Source: Pratylenchus scribneri
Taxonomy: Eukaryota; Nematoda; Chromadorea; Rhabditida; Pratylenchidae
Assembly (NCBI GenBank): GCA_030063045.1
Contig: JAQSEB010000130.1
Location: forward strand, 434,001 to 498,000
Reading direction: 5' to 3'
Length of the DNA: 64,000 nucleotides
The notes beneath the pieces are model-generated. The model was not told the DNA's origin. It did no database searches and saw nothing but the letters and a program-made list of their open reading frames with translations. Shown piece by piece: positions 1 to 12,000 of this stretch (within the stretch, counting starts at the first letter, position 1; every line of letters begins with the position of its first letter). The position numbers were made by a program, and so were the translations under genes.

Positions 1-368
1 AACTTTTCAAACCTTACTTTGCTATTTTGCCTTTTCGCGCCTAAAGGCAAAGGCACTAGGATTTTTGACTAAAATCCCATCCATAACTTTTATGACCAAA
101 CAAACTCAATGAATTTAAAATTTACCCACAAAATTTCAATTGGGAAAAAATAACGTTGTATCCGAATCTTTTCTATTATCTAACAAATTTGATATTAAAT
201 TATTCCTAATATTTCGTTATGGATATCCAAACTAATATTATGGCTTTAAAAATTATCAATTTTCGACATAAAAAAATTATAGGAAAATTAATAATTTTCA
301 TTAAAAATTAAATTTTTTATCTTTCCAACTTCTCATTCCCACCCCCCCCCCCCCCCCCAACAAAACAG
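1..368. other. Non-coding stretch at left edge
   Basis: AT-rich sequence with no exon I can support. It ends in a run of about 17 C residues (342-358) just before the acceptor of the first NDUFB2 exon. It is presumably the intron that precedes that exon; the upstream coding exon lies outside the window or was not found. Confidence 0.5.
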
Positions 369-1199
369 TTTCCACTACCGAGATGTGCCCGAATCAATTT
401 TGCCGGATACACCTTTCCTTGACCGGATGTGCTCCATTTGGTTGGCAGCAAATCTTTGGTACATCCAATTTAATTAATCAATATAAATTATTCCTATTTT
501 TAGGTTCCTTTTCACCTACAATCTTTATTGGAATTACACCAAATTTACGGTTCGTTTATTTTTTTCATTATTTTATAAAAAATTCAAAAATAATTTTGCT
601 AATTTTGGAATATCAATTTTACTTATTTTCAAATCTCTGTTGATGAAAACTATAAAACTGCCATTTTATTAGAATTTTTTGGAAAGAATTGAAATTAAAT
701 TAATTAAATTTAAAAATGATTTCTAAAATCTATTGATGGGAAGAATGCTGAATAATGTTGTCAATTATTTAATAATTAATTTATCGATTAAAAAACTTCC
801 AAATTCATCTCAAAAAATAAATTAAAAAATGCAAATTTAAATTTGAAATTATCAAAATAATTTTTTAAATTTATTCTCCATCCAATTTAATTTCCCTATC
901 AACCCCACAGGGCCATTGGTACACACCATATTTGTACGAATTCAGCGATGAAGAGTTGGGAATTCCACCGGATGATGCGCCGGATCCGGAATATTGGGGA
1001 CATCACGGTGAGTGGAGGATGATGTTAATTTAATTTGGCAAAACAAAATTAAAAGGTTTACTAGTCCAAAAATCAGTTTATAAACCGATCTTGTTTAAAA
1101 AAGAATGACAAAATAATTTATTCCTTGAAAATTCACTCATTAAATTTAATGCAATAATTCCCACATTTTTCAGCTAAACCAAACAACACTTATCGATGA
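369..1199 (+). CDS. NDUFB2-like complex I subunit, 3' part
   Basis: Four exons join in frame: 369-458, 504-549, 911-1007 and 1174-1199 (TGA). The product would be an accessory subunit (AGGG, beta subcomplex 2) of mitochondrial NADH:ubiquinone oxidoreductase in the inner membrane. The seen part is 85 residues. It has a hydrophobic, aromatic-rich segment (WLAANLWFLFTYNLYWNY) followed by a GHWYTPYLYEF stretch and the sequence DEELGIPPDD, which closely matches the C-terminal signature of animal NDUFB2. The nematode protein then extends about 18 residues beyond that signature (ending NNTYR). The first exon starts in phase 2, so at least one upstream exon with the mitochondrial presequence is missing. 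All junctions are GT-AG. An AATAAA lies 160 bp downstream. Confidence 0.85.
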
Positions 1200-1358
1200 T
1201 TGACTGAAGGAGGCGACAATTTGTGGAATCATAAATGAAGAGAAGAGGATTAATTTTGGATGAATTGGAAAATATAAAAACAACAATGGAATGTGTTAAA
1301 ATGTTAGGAACAAAACTGTGTACATTTATTTTGATGTTTTTCCCCAATATTTGATCGG

Positions 1359-1364
1359 AATAAA
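1359..1364 (+). terminator. Poly(A) signal of the NDUFB2-like gene
   Basis: AATAAA about 160 bp after the stop codon, the first canonical hexamer downstream. Confidence 0.5.
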
Positions 1365-2895
1365 TTTATATTTTAGGCGCATCTTTATTTAAAATAAAAT
1401 TAAAATTAGTCCAATTTTTTTCATCATTCATTCCAATTATTTAAAATTATTTGTTGACTCTGCACTTTTGGATTTTATTATGCATTGATCAAGAAAAAAA
1501 TGAGTATTGGCCAATTTTTTGGTCTGATAAATGCAAAAATGGGTGGAGGAAAAGCCATCAATTTCCAGCCAATAATGCACAAGACACAATAATCAAATGA
1601 CCAATTACAATTCTGATGGATGGATGCTGGCGGCGGGAATTTATTAGAGAAACATGTGAAAAGGAGCGATTAAAAAATGCAACAATTTGGGTCCAGTCGA
1701 GAAAATTTGTTGATAAACAAATTGTTGATCGAATTGGGTTGATAAAATTATTTTCGCAATGAATAGAATTTGTCTTCTTCAAATTAATGGCAAATTATTC
1801 TAATTAATCATTAAATTTTATCACTAGACAATTTTAAAAAATTAAAATTTTATGGATATTTTAAAATACATATTTTTTAAAAATGAATATTTGATATGCA
1901 ACCAAATAAATGCACAAAATTAATTAAATATCAGACATCGGACCATCAAGAAATATGTTAAGGAAATGATAAAATTAGCCATTATTTTTGAGGGCAGAGG
2001 GAAGGACGAAGGTCATTTCATGTTGTTACTTTTTTGTTTTTTAGTCCCATTTCCAGCTGATTATTTTGATATGGAAATTTTGATTTTTTGTTCTTTGGGT
2101 TTGTTGGGACGATACTTATTTATTATTTTGGAATGCAAAATTTTGCCTCTCCAAAAATCATTTCCATGCATTTTGCCCCTGTCCCAATTCATTCCCGCTA
2201 ACATCATTCTTTGTAATCAGCTGGTTTTCATCATCATTTTAGTGTTTTGATGCAAAATGCAATAGCAATCAAAAAATATTTGTAAAAAAAGCAAGACAAT
2301 CAAATAATTAAACTAAATCTGCAAAAATTAAAAATGACTATCAAAACATTTATTTTTGTTTTAAATTATTTTATTCTCTTCCAAATGCCTACTAAACATA
2401 AACATTGTTTTACTCCCTCTAATTAAATCTCCCAAAAGAACATTTTTTAATTCTTTTAAAATCATTGAATTTTCTTTTTAATTCCTTATTTTCTCAATAT
2501 ATTTATGAATTAAATCCAATAAAATTTATTTTACCATAAACCGTTTAATTTATGCTAATGGCGCATTTTACACCGATTCCAATGCTACGATCGGCCTTTT
2601 CCTTTTCCCATTTATTCCCATCATTTTCCCCAATTGACCATTTTCCCTTTTCATTTCACCACTCTTTGATCGGCGGCCAAAAGCTAAAAAGTTTGAGATG
2701 GCCGTGCGCGATAAAATGGCCGGCCAATTTCTGGGAATAATAGAAAAAAGAAATAAGAACCAAAAATTTAGGAGAAATTGAAAGAATGTGAAAGATTTAC
2801 TTTCTTTCCTCTCTTATTATAGTCCGGGCTCCGGTGAAATTAACAATGAGCGGCAGAATCCTTTTCCATCTTTATTTTCAATTGTTCAGGCAAAT
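1365..2895. other. Intergenic region, no firm gene
   Basis: AT-rich. At 1616-1762 there is a short open frame (DGCWRREFIRET and on, ending LIKLFSQ) whose composition looks more coding than its surroundings, and a short MGGGKAINF frame starts just upstream at about 1540. They are in different frames with no clear splice sites, so I do not call a gene. The rest shows only T-rich and CT-rich tracts. Confidence 0.4.
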
Positions 2896-3079
2896 ATGTT
2901 AACCGAATCTTTCCGGGCCCTAATTTATTCAGAAAGAACAAAAATTAATGGGAAGCAGATGTGAGAAAATTTGAATATGAATTCATATTTAATATTATAT
3001 TTTATATCTTTTTAGGCAAGTGAATGTCCTTAAGGAAATGTCAGTGCCAGATCATTTAAAAGCGTATTTCATGTTTTAA
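2896..3079 (+). CDS. Possible small protein, 42 aa, two exons
   Basis: Function not recognised. The acceptor at 2889 (TTTTCAATTGTTCAG) is a strong nematode-type site and could be a spliced-leader addition point; the first ATG follows at 2896. Exon 2896-2960 ends at a GT and joins in frame to 3016-3079, which starts after TTTTTAG and ends in TAA. The predicted peptide begins MLTESFRALIYSERTK and ends HLKAYFMF. It has no signal peptide or membrane segment. The frame is also open upstream to about 2822, so a longer coding exon is possible. Amino-acid composition and good splice signals support it, but there is no recognised homologue. Confidence 0.35.
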
Positions 3080-6058
3080 TGTTGAAATGAAAAGCATTAA
3101 ATTATTTTCAATTAATTTGGTGCCAAAATGAAGTGCCAAATTTTACCCATAGAATAGAATATTCCATTGACTTAATTTTCAGCAATGCATCATCATTTTC
3201 ATGTTTGGCTCTAAATTTGTTGTCGAAGCATTTTTTAAATAATTTGATAATTGAATTCCATTTCGATAATAAATAAAAAATAAAACATTTAATTATTCAA
3301 ATTGTAATTGTTCCCCTTTCTCCTCAAATTCTAAAAATTTATGTCCTCCAATTCATTGTGCATTTATTGTTTTCAAATCCACTCAATTGACCCTTACACA
3401 TTCTATTGGCCCTGTTTATGCTGGCCATGCTCTTCCCCTCTATCTCTATCAAATTTACGGTTCACGCCTCTCATTCAGTCTTTAACAATGTGAATGATTC
3501 ATCATCGTTTGACTCCGCCCATTTTGGCTCTATCCATTCTGTCCAATCCACCATATTCCAACCCGCCCCCAAAATTTGGTCATCCCATCCAATGGCCATA
3601 ATCCATATTTACCCTCCCCCTTTTGTCCATATAAATTTCGGCTCATTCCCGTCTATCTCTATCACTTTTATCAAATTTTCTTATTAAGTTTTCAAAAAAA
3701 TTATCCAAATTTCAATAATCCCATTGCCAAAAATATTCCACAACATTTAAATTTAAACCCAATACTGACTTAATCCCACTTTTCCCCTTTTATTCCTATT
3801 CTTTGGTCGTTCAAGCAAGCTATTTGAATGAAATATGAATATAGCTATTGTTCGCCCAAAGGAATGGATAAAAGAAAATGGGAATAAAAACAACAACAAC
3901 AACAATGGTGGCAAGTATTTTCGGCATTTGGCATTCACAGGTAAGGTCACAGATGAGGGTTGGGGTAAAATAACATTTACAAATTGTCAAAATATTAATT
4001 TTGAAAAAATATTTTCTTAAGTTAAGCAAAAGATTTGATTTTAACTATGAATTCCCAATAGGAATTTAAGGAGAGAAAAGGTCCGTCAAATAGTGTACTA
4101 TATCAGGAAAAGTTCGCCAATTTTTTCAAGAAAATGTGTACCAAAATATATTTCCTCTTTACCGAAAAGTTTTCATTTGCTTGTGTTCCCATTTCTGCTG
4201 GAATTTATTAAAAAAAATATATTTTACTTTTATTTTTTCCTTAATTTTCATATAAAATCAGACAACTCCCTTTTCTATATTTAGAAAAATTTTTGAGAAT
4301 CAAAAACTCACGGATTCAATTTCAAATAATTCTGACTCATCAAAGTGCCAAAAGCACTCATCATTCCAATTCCAACCTTCCCCCAGCACCCCACTCAAAC
4401 CTTCACAGAGGCAGCAACTTTCCCTTTCTAATAATGCTAGATTAGCCTACTCCGGAGTCCGGACTTTCCATCTTCACCTTTCTCCCATTTCTACTTCATT
4501 CTCCCCAATTCCAAAATTGTGGTGCGCAAGTTTTTTAAGCGCCAGTTGACTTCCTGCTTTTACTACCCCAATCAAAGGGCAAGTTGCTGGGATTTTTGGA
4601 AGGGAGGAACACAACAATCCCACTCAAATTGTTCCATGAAAGCCTCCAACCTGAGCGACCTTTCCAAATCTAGCCAACTATTCACTTTTTCTTTCGGCTT
4701 TCCATGTTGCCCTTTTATTCACTTTAATTAAGCAGGTTTTTTTCGCTTGCCTATTTTTTCTGGGATAAGCTTGAAAAAATGTGGATTTTTACTTTTGAAT
4801 CCTTCTCAATTCAATTCATTGGAATACGCCAAACTCAATAAGACGAAAATAGATTTTTTAATATTTTTGTCTTCAAAATTTTGAATAATCCAAAAAGGCG
4901 AAGGCTAAAAACCTTGACGGCATTTTACTCCCAAAAAAATTATCAAATTCTCTAGGAATGAGGCAAATCAGCTCAGATGATTGTATTCAACGAGATATGC
5001 TTTATTTCTACAACAATATATAATGTTTAATAAAGATACTAGTCAGATTCTCGTCAGGGATATTGATTTTCTATTTTTCTTATACAATCCTCACCAAATA
5101 ATCCGTGCCATTATTATACGTTTAAAGTAATCATTTTATGCTTCCATCAACTTGAACTTTTAGAATCCTAATTTTCCGTATTTCGTTTCGTGAATGTGAA
5201 TCAAAAGAGAAAAGCAAAGCAAAAAATTCCATATCAAAGGAGAAAAATTCCAACGGAGAAATCAAATAGATTTTCGCCCCAGGATTTACTTGGAAAGAAG
5301 CGGCGATTGAATTGGATGGATGGATGACCCTATTATTAGCTTTTGCCTTTGGCTGCGGCGAATTGGAATTTTTTTGAGAAATAACGAATTTGAACCGCAC
5401 CAACGGTGGGCAACCCAAATAAAATCGCCCGGGGGCATTTAGGAGGTAGAAGGAAGGAAAAGCCAAAAAGCGAAAGTAAAACCGGCGACCTACTTTTTAT
5501 GACGATGGCGCAAAAATTCAATGAGAATTCATCCGTACACCACTATCAATCATCAACAATGAATATATCCAAGAAGAATTCAATTCACCTCACAATTTTG
5601 ATCCCAAAATCCATGAAAATTGAATAAAATTGATGAAAATATTTTCATTATTATCCATCCGTATGGTTCTTGATTTTAATTTGAAAATAACAAATGAGTA
5701 AAAATTTGCATACTAATTTTAGTATTAATTAAAAAAATACTTTACAAAATAATAGCCATGAAAAATTCAACAATTTGGTTAATTAAAGGACAATCCGATT
5801 TTATTTATATTCCAAAAGATTAAAAATCCTCAATTCACAAAAATAATAGTTGCGCAATTTGTATAGCAACAAGGCGATAAAATCACTATTCAGTGGATTA
5901 TGCGAATTCTCTCTCTTTTTCCCTTATATTATAAACAAAATGTGGAGATTATTCCATTGGAATTTGGTTTCGAGAAAATCCATTAAAAAGAGTCAAATTA
6001 CATTTTTTGCATTTTTTTTAAAAATATTTTCCCTAAAGGAAAATAATTATCCCCAAAA
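3080..6058. other. Intergenic region, no firm gene
   Basis: Low-complexity CT-rich sequence at 3300-3780 and a short AAC repeat near 3889-3903. A somewhat GC-richer stretch at 5260-5520 has overlapping open frames on both strands but no recognisable protein or splice structure. The last few hundred bases are probably the promoter of the PAN/TSP1 gene; I see no clear TATA box. Confidence 0.4.
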
Positions 6059-9000
6059 ATGTGGAATTCGTTAATTCAAACCCATTTCCTCATTTTTGCT
6101 TTCATTTTCGCCTTTGCATTTGCCGAACAGGAGCAACAATCAAAAAAAGTGGAATCTGATGGCATTGCCAAATTGAATAGGCCGGATGTTGGTCAGCTTT
6201 TAAATTCTATAAATGGCACAAAATGACAATTTAATACATGAATTGGGCTTTGTAGATGGTTCAAAAGAGTTTTATTAAATTTTTGAAATTCAAATTAAAA
6301 ATTTTATGAGAACAAAATTAGTGTTCTTCTAGGAAAAAGTATTTTTTGGAAATTAATAATGTGTTTTGAAAAGGAATTTCATGCCTTTTAAATTATATAT
6401 CGGTTTCTTAATTTTGGTTTTTATCTCGTTAAGAATGGCCCAAAACTTTAAGCAGATATTTAGTTGGGAGAGTCACTCGATCATCTACTTTTTATTAATT
6501 TTTTATTTATATTTATTCACTTTTTTGCAGCAATTTGCGAAGGAACATTGAGCGCCTTCTTCGTCAGCGGTAAAAATTGGAATTTTAAATTTGATAAAAT
6601 GTTTTTCCTTTTTTTAAGACAATGTGAATATCCGTGGGACCACAAATGCTTCCGCCATTATTGGAGGGGTAAACGAAAAACAATGCATCGACTTTTGTGC
6701 CAAAAATCAGGATCACAAAGGGCGAACTGTGCTTTGTGAGTGCAGAAATTTCTCTAGGAAAATTTTATATGATAATTATGAATTTGACTATTATTTAATT
6801 ACATTTTTGGCAATCTTGGTAAGGCAATGCGAACACTTATAAATTTGGACCTATCCCAATGGTAAATGCTGGCATTGGGATTACAAAAATTGACATAAAA
6901 TTTTGGACAAAATTTAGGCCAAATTTATATTAACATTAAGAATATACCTCGGTGGAATTAAATATTTATGAAGGCGATTTTTATCCTTATTTTGATTCCA
7001 CAATTCAAAATTTTTCCACAGGCGCTTCGGTCGTCTACCAGAATGAAGCGCAACAATGCCGAATGTATCGGCGAGCCAGCTTTCCGGATGGCGAATTGTT
7101 GAGAAGATCGGAGGATGGCCATCGTTATTTCGAGAAATTCTGCCTACCCGAAGATGCACCAGCCCATTGTGCCAATAGGCAATTTGTTCGGGTGGATGAA
7201 TACATTCTCAAGGCAAGATTGGGGCACTCCAAAAATGGGATGCACCCAAATTTAGTTCATTAAATAAACTAAGAAAATGGATATTATCTTTAAGTTTAGC
7301 AGTTTTAGTAAGCTTTTCATTAGGATGAATTAATTTGAGAATAATTAAAATCCAATCTACCAAAATGCGTAGGGCTATGCCCAATCAACCACGACGGTGC
7401 CAACAATGGCAGAATGTGCCGCATATTGCATGCATGAACGAGAATATGAATGCAAATCAGCAATGTATTTCTATGAGGAGGGAGAATGCATCACAAATGT
7501 TGAATCGGCCATCACGGCACCCGACGATTTCCAACGGCCGGATGATGAGGACAAAGTCATCTTCTTCCACAATGGATGCATTTTACCAGGTACAAATTTC
7601 ATTTATTTTTGTTTGCTTGCCAATTTATTTTATTTTACCAAAATTGCTAGTAAAAGGGTTTAAATTATCCAGATTGGCTATATTGCTTCACCAATGCCAA
7701 GATATGGGCCAAATTCCAAAAAATGCACCATATTGAATTTATAAGCAAATCTAAGATTGCATTGATTTCTTAATTAAATTATATTCATTTATTACATTCA
7801 TTGGTAAAATTGATTGGGGAAACATAAAGGATTAATAATTTTTTATATTTTTTGTTAAAGAAATTTGAATTAAATTTATAGGAGCTGGCACCGCTGGGCC
7901 GCCCGGCGAATTTGAATTGGCCCAATCTCAAGATGCGTCTAGCACAATTGGTGGCCCATCATCATCCATTTCGCCACTCCAACAATCGGAGGATAACAGC
8001 GGCACCGTTTCATCAGCAGCGGGTCGGTTTTGGTTTGAGAAAAAATAAAACACAATAAACAAAAAAGGCATATTAAAAAGAAGGGTAATGGGAATTGGGA
8101 TTGATTCTGCTCTGTCCGAGCCTTCCGGTTCTTTAGTCAAACCCTTTTAATTTAACTCAGTTTTCCAAATATGCTTTACTTCCAAAATAAATTAAAAACT
8201 TCAATTGAGTAAAAGAAAGTTTGGCTTCAATTGAGTAAAAGAAAAGTGGGTCGAAAAAGAGAGGTGAGAGTGGTGATTGGCATTGTAAGGGGGCATCTTA
8301 AATAGGCCAAGAAATTGGGAGGAGCGAAGGGGGAATTGGACAGAAATAAGAATATTCGCCAGAAGGATTGGATGGACATCAAAAGGGGAGATTTGGGGGT
8401 TGGGCAATGCCTAGAAGGATTTTACAACATAAAGAGGAGATTGGATGAATATTCAGAGGGGGAGAAAGGATTGGATGACATTTACGATAGAATGATTGAC
8501 AGAAATAAAATAGGGCGAATGGAGAAGTTAAAAAAATAAATAGGAATAAAGAAATTAAATAAAAGAATTAAATATTAAATTAAATAATTCAAGTAAAGAC
8601 AGCACATTTCCCTCTCCTCGTTCAAAACTCCCAACGCCCATTGAGCCAGCGATCCTGCGAAGTGTCCATCGGCGGCCAGCTTTCATGTTGAAAATCCAAC
8701 GGCTCGAAGCGATCCTGTCGTCGGTCTCTCGGCTGTCGCTGAATTCCCGAAGATGATGATGCCTCGGCGATTTCAGCCGGATCAGCTACTGGAAAAGCAG
8801 GGGGTCCCCACCCGCAATTAAAGCATTTTCCACGGGCGCTATTCATATTTTGCCTCTTTTGTATCGCCATAGCTTCAAATCTTTCATCCAATTCTGCCAC
8901 TTGGGCGCTTGCATAAGAGGGTCGTTTTAAATGGGCAAGCAATTCATATTGCTGCGCTATTTCATAAGCTTTGGAATACTCATTCGGTCTTTGCGCCTTA

Positions 9001-12000
9001 ACCTCGTATTGAAGGTCTGGCAACAGCCGATCCATAAATTCTTCCAAAAGGCGCTTCCTTATGATATTTTCTTCCTCGCCTGCCAAGGCGGTGCGAACTG
9101 CTTCATTTAAGCGATTTGCGAATTCAAAAACCTTTTCGCTTGGCATTTGTTTGCAACTCGAAAGTTTTTGTCGAGCGATGCTTTTTGTATTGTCATTCTC
9201 AAATTTTGATTTGAGATGCGCAATCGCTTCCTCAAGGCTATTTGGTTCGATTGAATCCAATTCAGCCCTGGCTTGACCCTCAAGGCAAAATTTGAGTCGG
9301 CTAATCTTTTGTTGCTCGCTCAATCGCGTTGTGAATAAAGACAAAATATCCTCAAATTTCTGCGACCAACGGGTAAAAGAAACACTTGGGTTGCCATCAA
9401 ATGGCTGAATTTGACTCCCAGTGCTCAAAAAGGGGTCTCCGACCATTATCTCACATATTGATTGCTCGTTTTGCCCAAAACGAAATTCTTCAAGTGCCAT
9501 AATTTCGCACCCAATCAATTCATGGTGCAGTCCAGCATCAATGATGGGCTCAATTTGGAGCTCCAAACTTCCTTCAAGAATGGTTCCACGAACCAAATCT
9601 AATTGGCTTTTCACTCCTTCCATATATTCCTCCAATAAAATTGGGTTGAAGGGTTCACTTTTAATTTCTTTTAATTCCATCTGATCTTCTTCCAAACTGC
9701 GGATGGTTTGGCACACAGCTGATTCAAAAGCACGCAATTTGGCTAACAATTCCATGCGCTTTTGATTTTTCTCATGGGCGATGTCATAGCCCGAACCAAT
9801 TGATTTGCTGCTTTCCATTATTACTTCAAATGGCACACAGTCGACTAAACACTCAGTTTCTAGCTAGCGCACTTAGTCAATTTGCTCACAATTTATATTT
9901 TTAATATTTGGAATATAAGCACGCAGCTCAGCTACTGGACCACAGCCAGGCTAGCTCAAATTATTTATTGGGAGGATGATGGCGAGCACCTAGCTGCGAA
10001 CCACCAATTTGGGGAAGAGGAAAATTGGAAAGGGTTTACTCGGGTCTGACTCCCGGCTAGTGGCACCAGAAAATTGCTCTGTCCGAGCCTTCCGGTTCTT
10101 TAGTCAAACCCTTTTAATTTAACTCAGTTTTCCAAATATGCTTTACTTCCAAAATAAATTAAAAACTTCAATTGAGTAAAAGAAAGTTTGGCTTCAATTG
10201 AGTAAAAGAAAAGTGGGTCGAAAAAGAGAGGTGAGAGTGGTGATTGGCATTGTAAGGGGGCATCTTAAATAGGCCAAGAAATTGGGAGGAGCGAAGGGGG
10301 AATTGGACAGAAATAAGAATATTCGCCAGAAGGATTGGATGGACATCAAAAGGGGAGATTTGGGGGTTGGGCAATGCCTAGAAGGATTTTACAACATAAA
10401 GAGGAGATTGGATGAATATTCAGAGGGGGAGAAAGGATTGGATGACATTTACGATAGAATGATTGACAGAAATAAAATAGGGCGAATGGAGAAGTTAAAA
10501 AAATAAATAGGAATAAAGAAATTAAATAAAAGAATTAAATATTAAATTAAATAATTCAAGTAAAGACAGCACAGATTCGTAATTTTATAGCAATAAATTA
10601 ATTATAAAGTTTAAATTTACTTTGGATGCAACAATTTCCATATATTCCAATATTTGACTCATCAAAATCAAAATATGGAATTTAATTTATTGCCCATAAA
10701 ATAAGACCAAAAACAAACTAATAAGATAGGGAATTACTATTAAAACTTCATATGCGCTAATTAATCGAGTAGATGAGCAATCAATTCACAACTTTAGGTG
10801 GGGTTCAATTCCCAATAGGAGATGTGAGTTTTTCTCAAATTTTTATTGTTTTTTTTCGCTTAAAAATTTAAATTAATAAATAAAATTATGGTACTTTTGC
10901 AGTTTACAGGATGGAAGAGAGGATAGGGTGATTGCTGCTCTGGGGCATTTGAGTGATGGAAGGGAAAAGAAAGGATGAGGGCAGCCAATCTTTTCAATCA
11001 AATTCCCAATCAAGTGAAGGGGGGAAGGGATCAACCCAGAACGCATACACTAGGGGTTTAGGGTTAGGGTTAGGGGTTCGGAGCATGGGATTGAACGGAG
11101 TAAATGTCGCGAAGCGACAGTGCGGAGAGTTCGCATACACGCAAAACATATAAACCAAAACACATACACTAATTTTTTAATTTTTCAGAATGTCTGCACC
11201 GTCGCTTCGCGACATTTACTCCGTTCAATCCCATGCTCCGAACCCCTAACCCTAACCCTAAACCCCTAGTGTATGCGTTCTGGGTTGATCCCTTCCCCCC
11301 TTCACTTGATTGGGAATTTGATTGAAAAGATTGGCTGCCCTCATCCTTTCTTTTCCCTTCCATCACTCAAATGCCCCAGAGCAGCAATCACCCTATCCTC
11401 TCTTCCATCCTGTAAACTGCAAAAGTACCAAAATTATTAGCATAATTTTTCTCTCCTATAATTGCAGAAGGTGAAACAATTACGGTACAATTGCCGACAT
11501 CTTCTTCCTCCCCTTCCTCTTCACCCTCTTCCAGTCCCAGCGGCATAAATCAACAACAAAAGGGGGAAAATGAAAGCCCGCAACCCAGCGATCCAACTAC
11601 GGTACCGTCTTCTTCACCTTTGGCCATCATCAGTTCCTCCTCAACAATGCCGGATATGGCCGATGGCATTCCAAGCAGCAGTGATTTACCAGCGGAAGAA
11701 AAGCAAGGCCAAAACAATGAAAATGACAATTCCAGTGGAAAAAGGTAAGTATTTGAATTACAGTGGTTTTTTTCCATTTTGGGTTGCTAATATAAAATAT
11801 ATTCGGTATCTGTCAAAAATGGTTAAGATCAACCGAAATTTCACATAGTTTTGCAAACTCAAAAATATGGATAAAAAATAAATTTATTTTATTGGAGGGA
11901 ATTGGCTCGATGGATGCGGTTTACCAAGATTGGCTTAGATTGGACAAAATGGAGGTCAAATTTATGTTTAGCATTCAAAATATGTATAAAAGAAAATGTT

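Larger units (their letters stand above)
8108..10573 (-). mobile_element. Gag-only LTR retrotransposon 1
   Basis: A 2466-bp element inserted in intron 6 of the PAN/TSP1 gene, in the opposite orientation. Two 499-bp direct repeats (8108-8606 and 10075-10573) begin TG and end CA and look identical by eye, indicating a recent insertion. A 5-bp target duplication GATTC lies at 8103-8107 and 10574-10578. The interior holds one gag ORF, a primer-binding site and a polypurine tract, all on the minus strand. There is no protease, reverse transcriptase or integrase, so the element must depend on enzymes from elsewhere. The layout matches the non-autonomous gag-bearing class (TR-GAG) known from plants. 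The zinc knuckle is cut short, which suggests it arose by internal deletion of a full element. Confidence 0.9.

Noticed and set aside
1966..2250. 94-codon open frame, plus strand
   Set aside because: Hydrophobic T-rich composition, no splice partners, no recognisable motif; ordinary AT-rich noise.
5131..5466. 111-codon open frame, minus strand
   Set aside because: Overlaps other open frames on both strands; no domain, signal peptide or splice support.
8315..8539. Charged 74-codon frame, repeated at 10282-10506
   Set aside because: Lies within the two LTRs, so its exact duplication reflects the LTR and not a gene pair.
11030..11270. Internal telomere or chromosome-fusion site
   Set aside because: Only a few TTAGGG-like units, present symmetrically in a foldback element with a target duplication; better explained as part of the transposon.
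10953..11366. Two near-identical 65-66 codon frames facing each other
   Set aside because: They are the two arms of foldback element A read in opposite directions.
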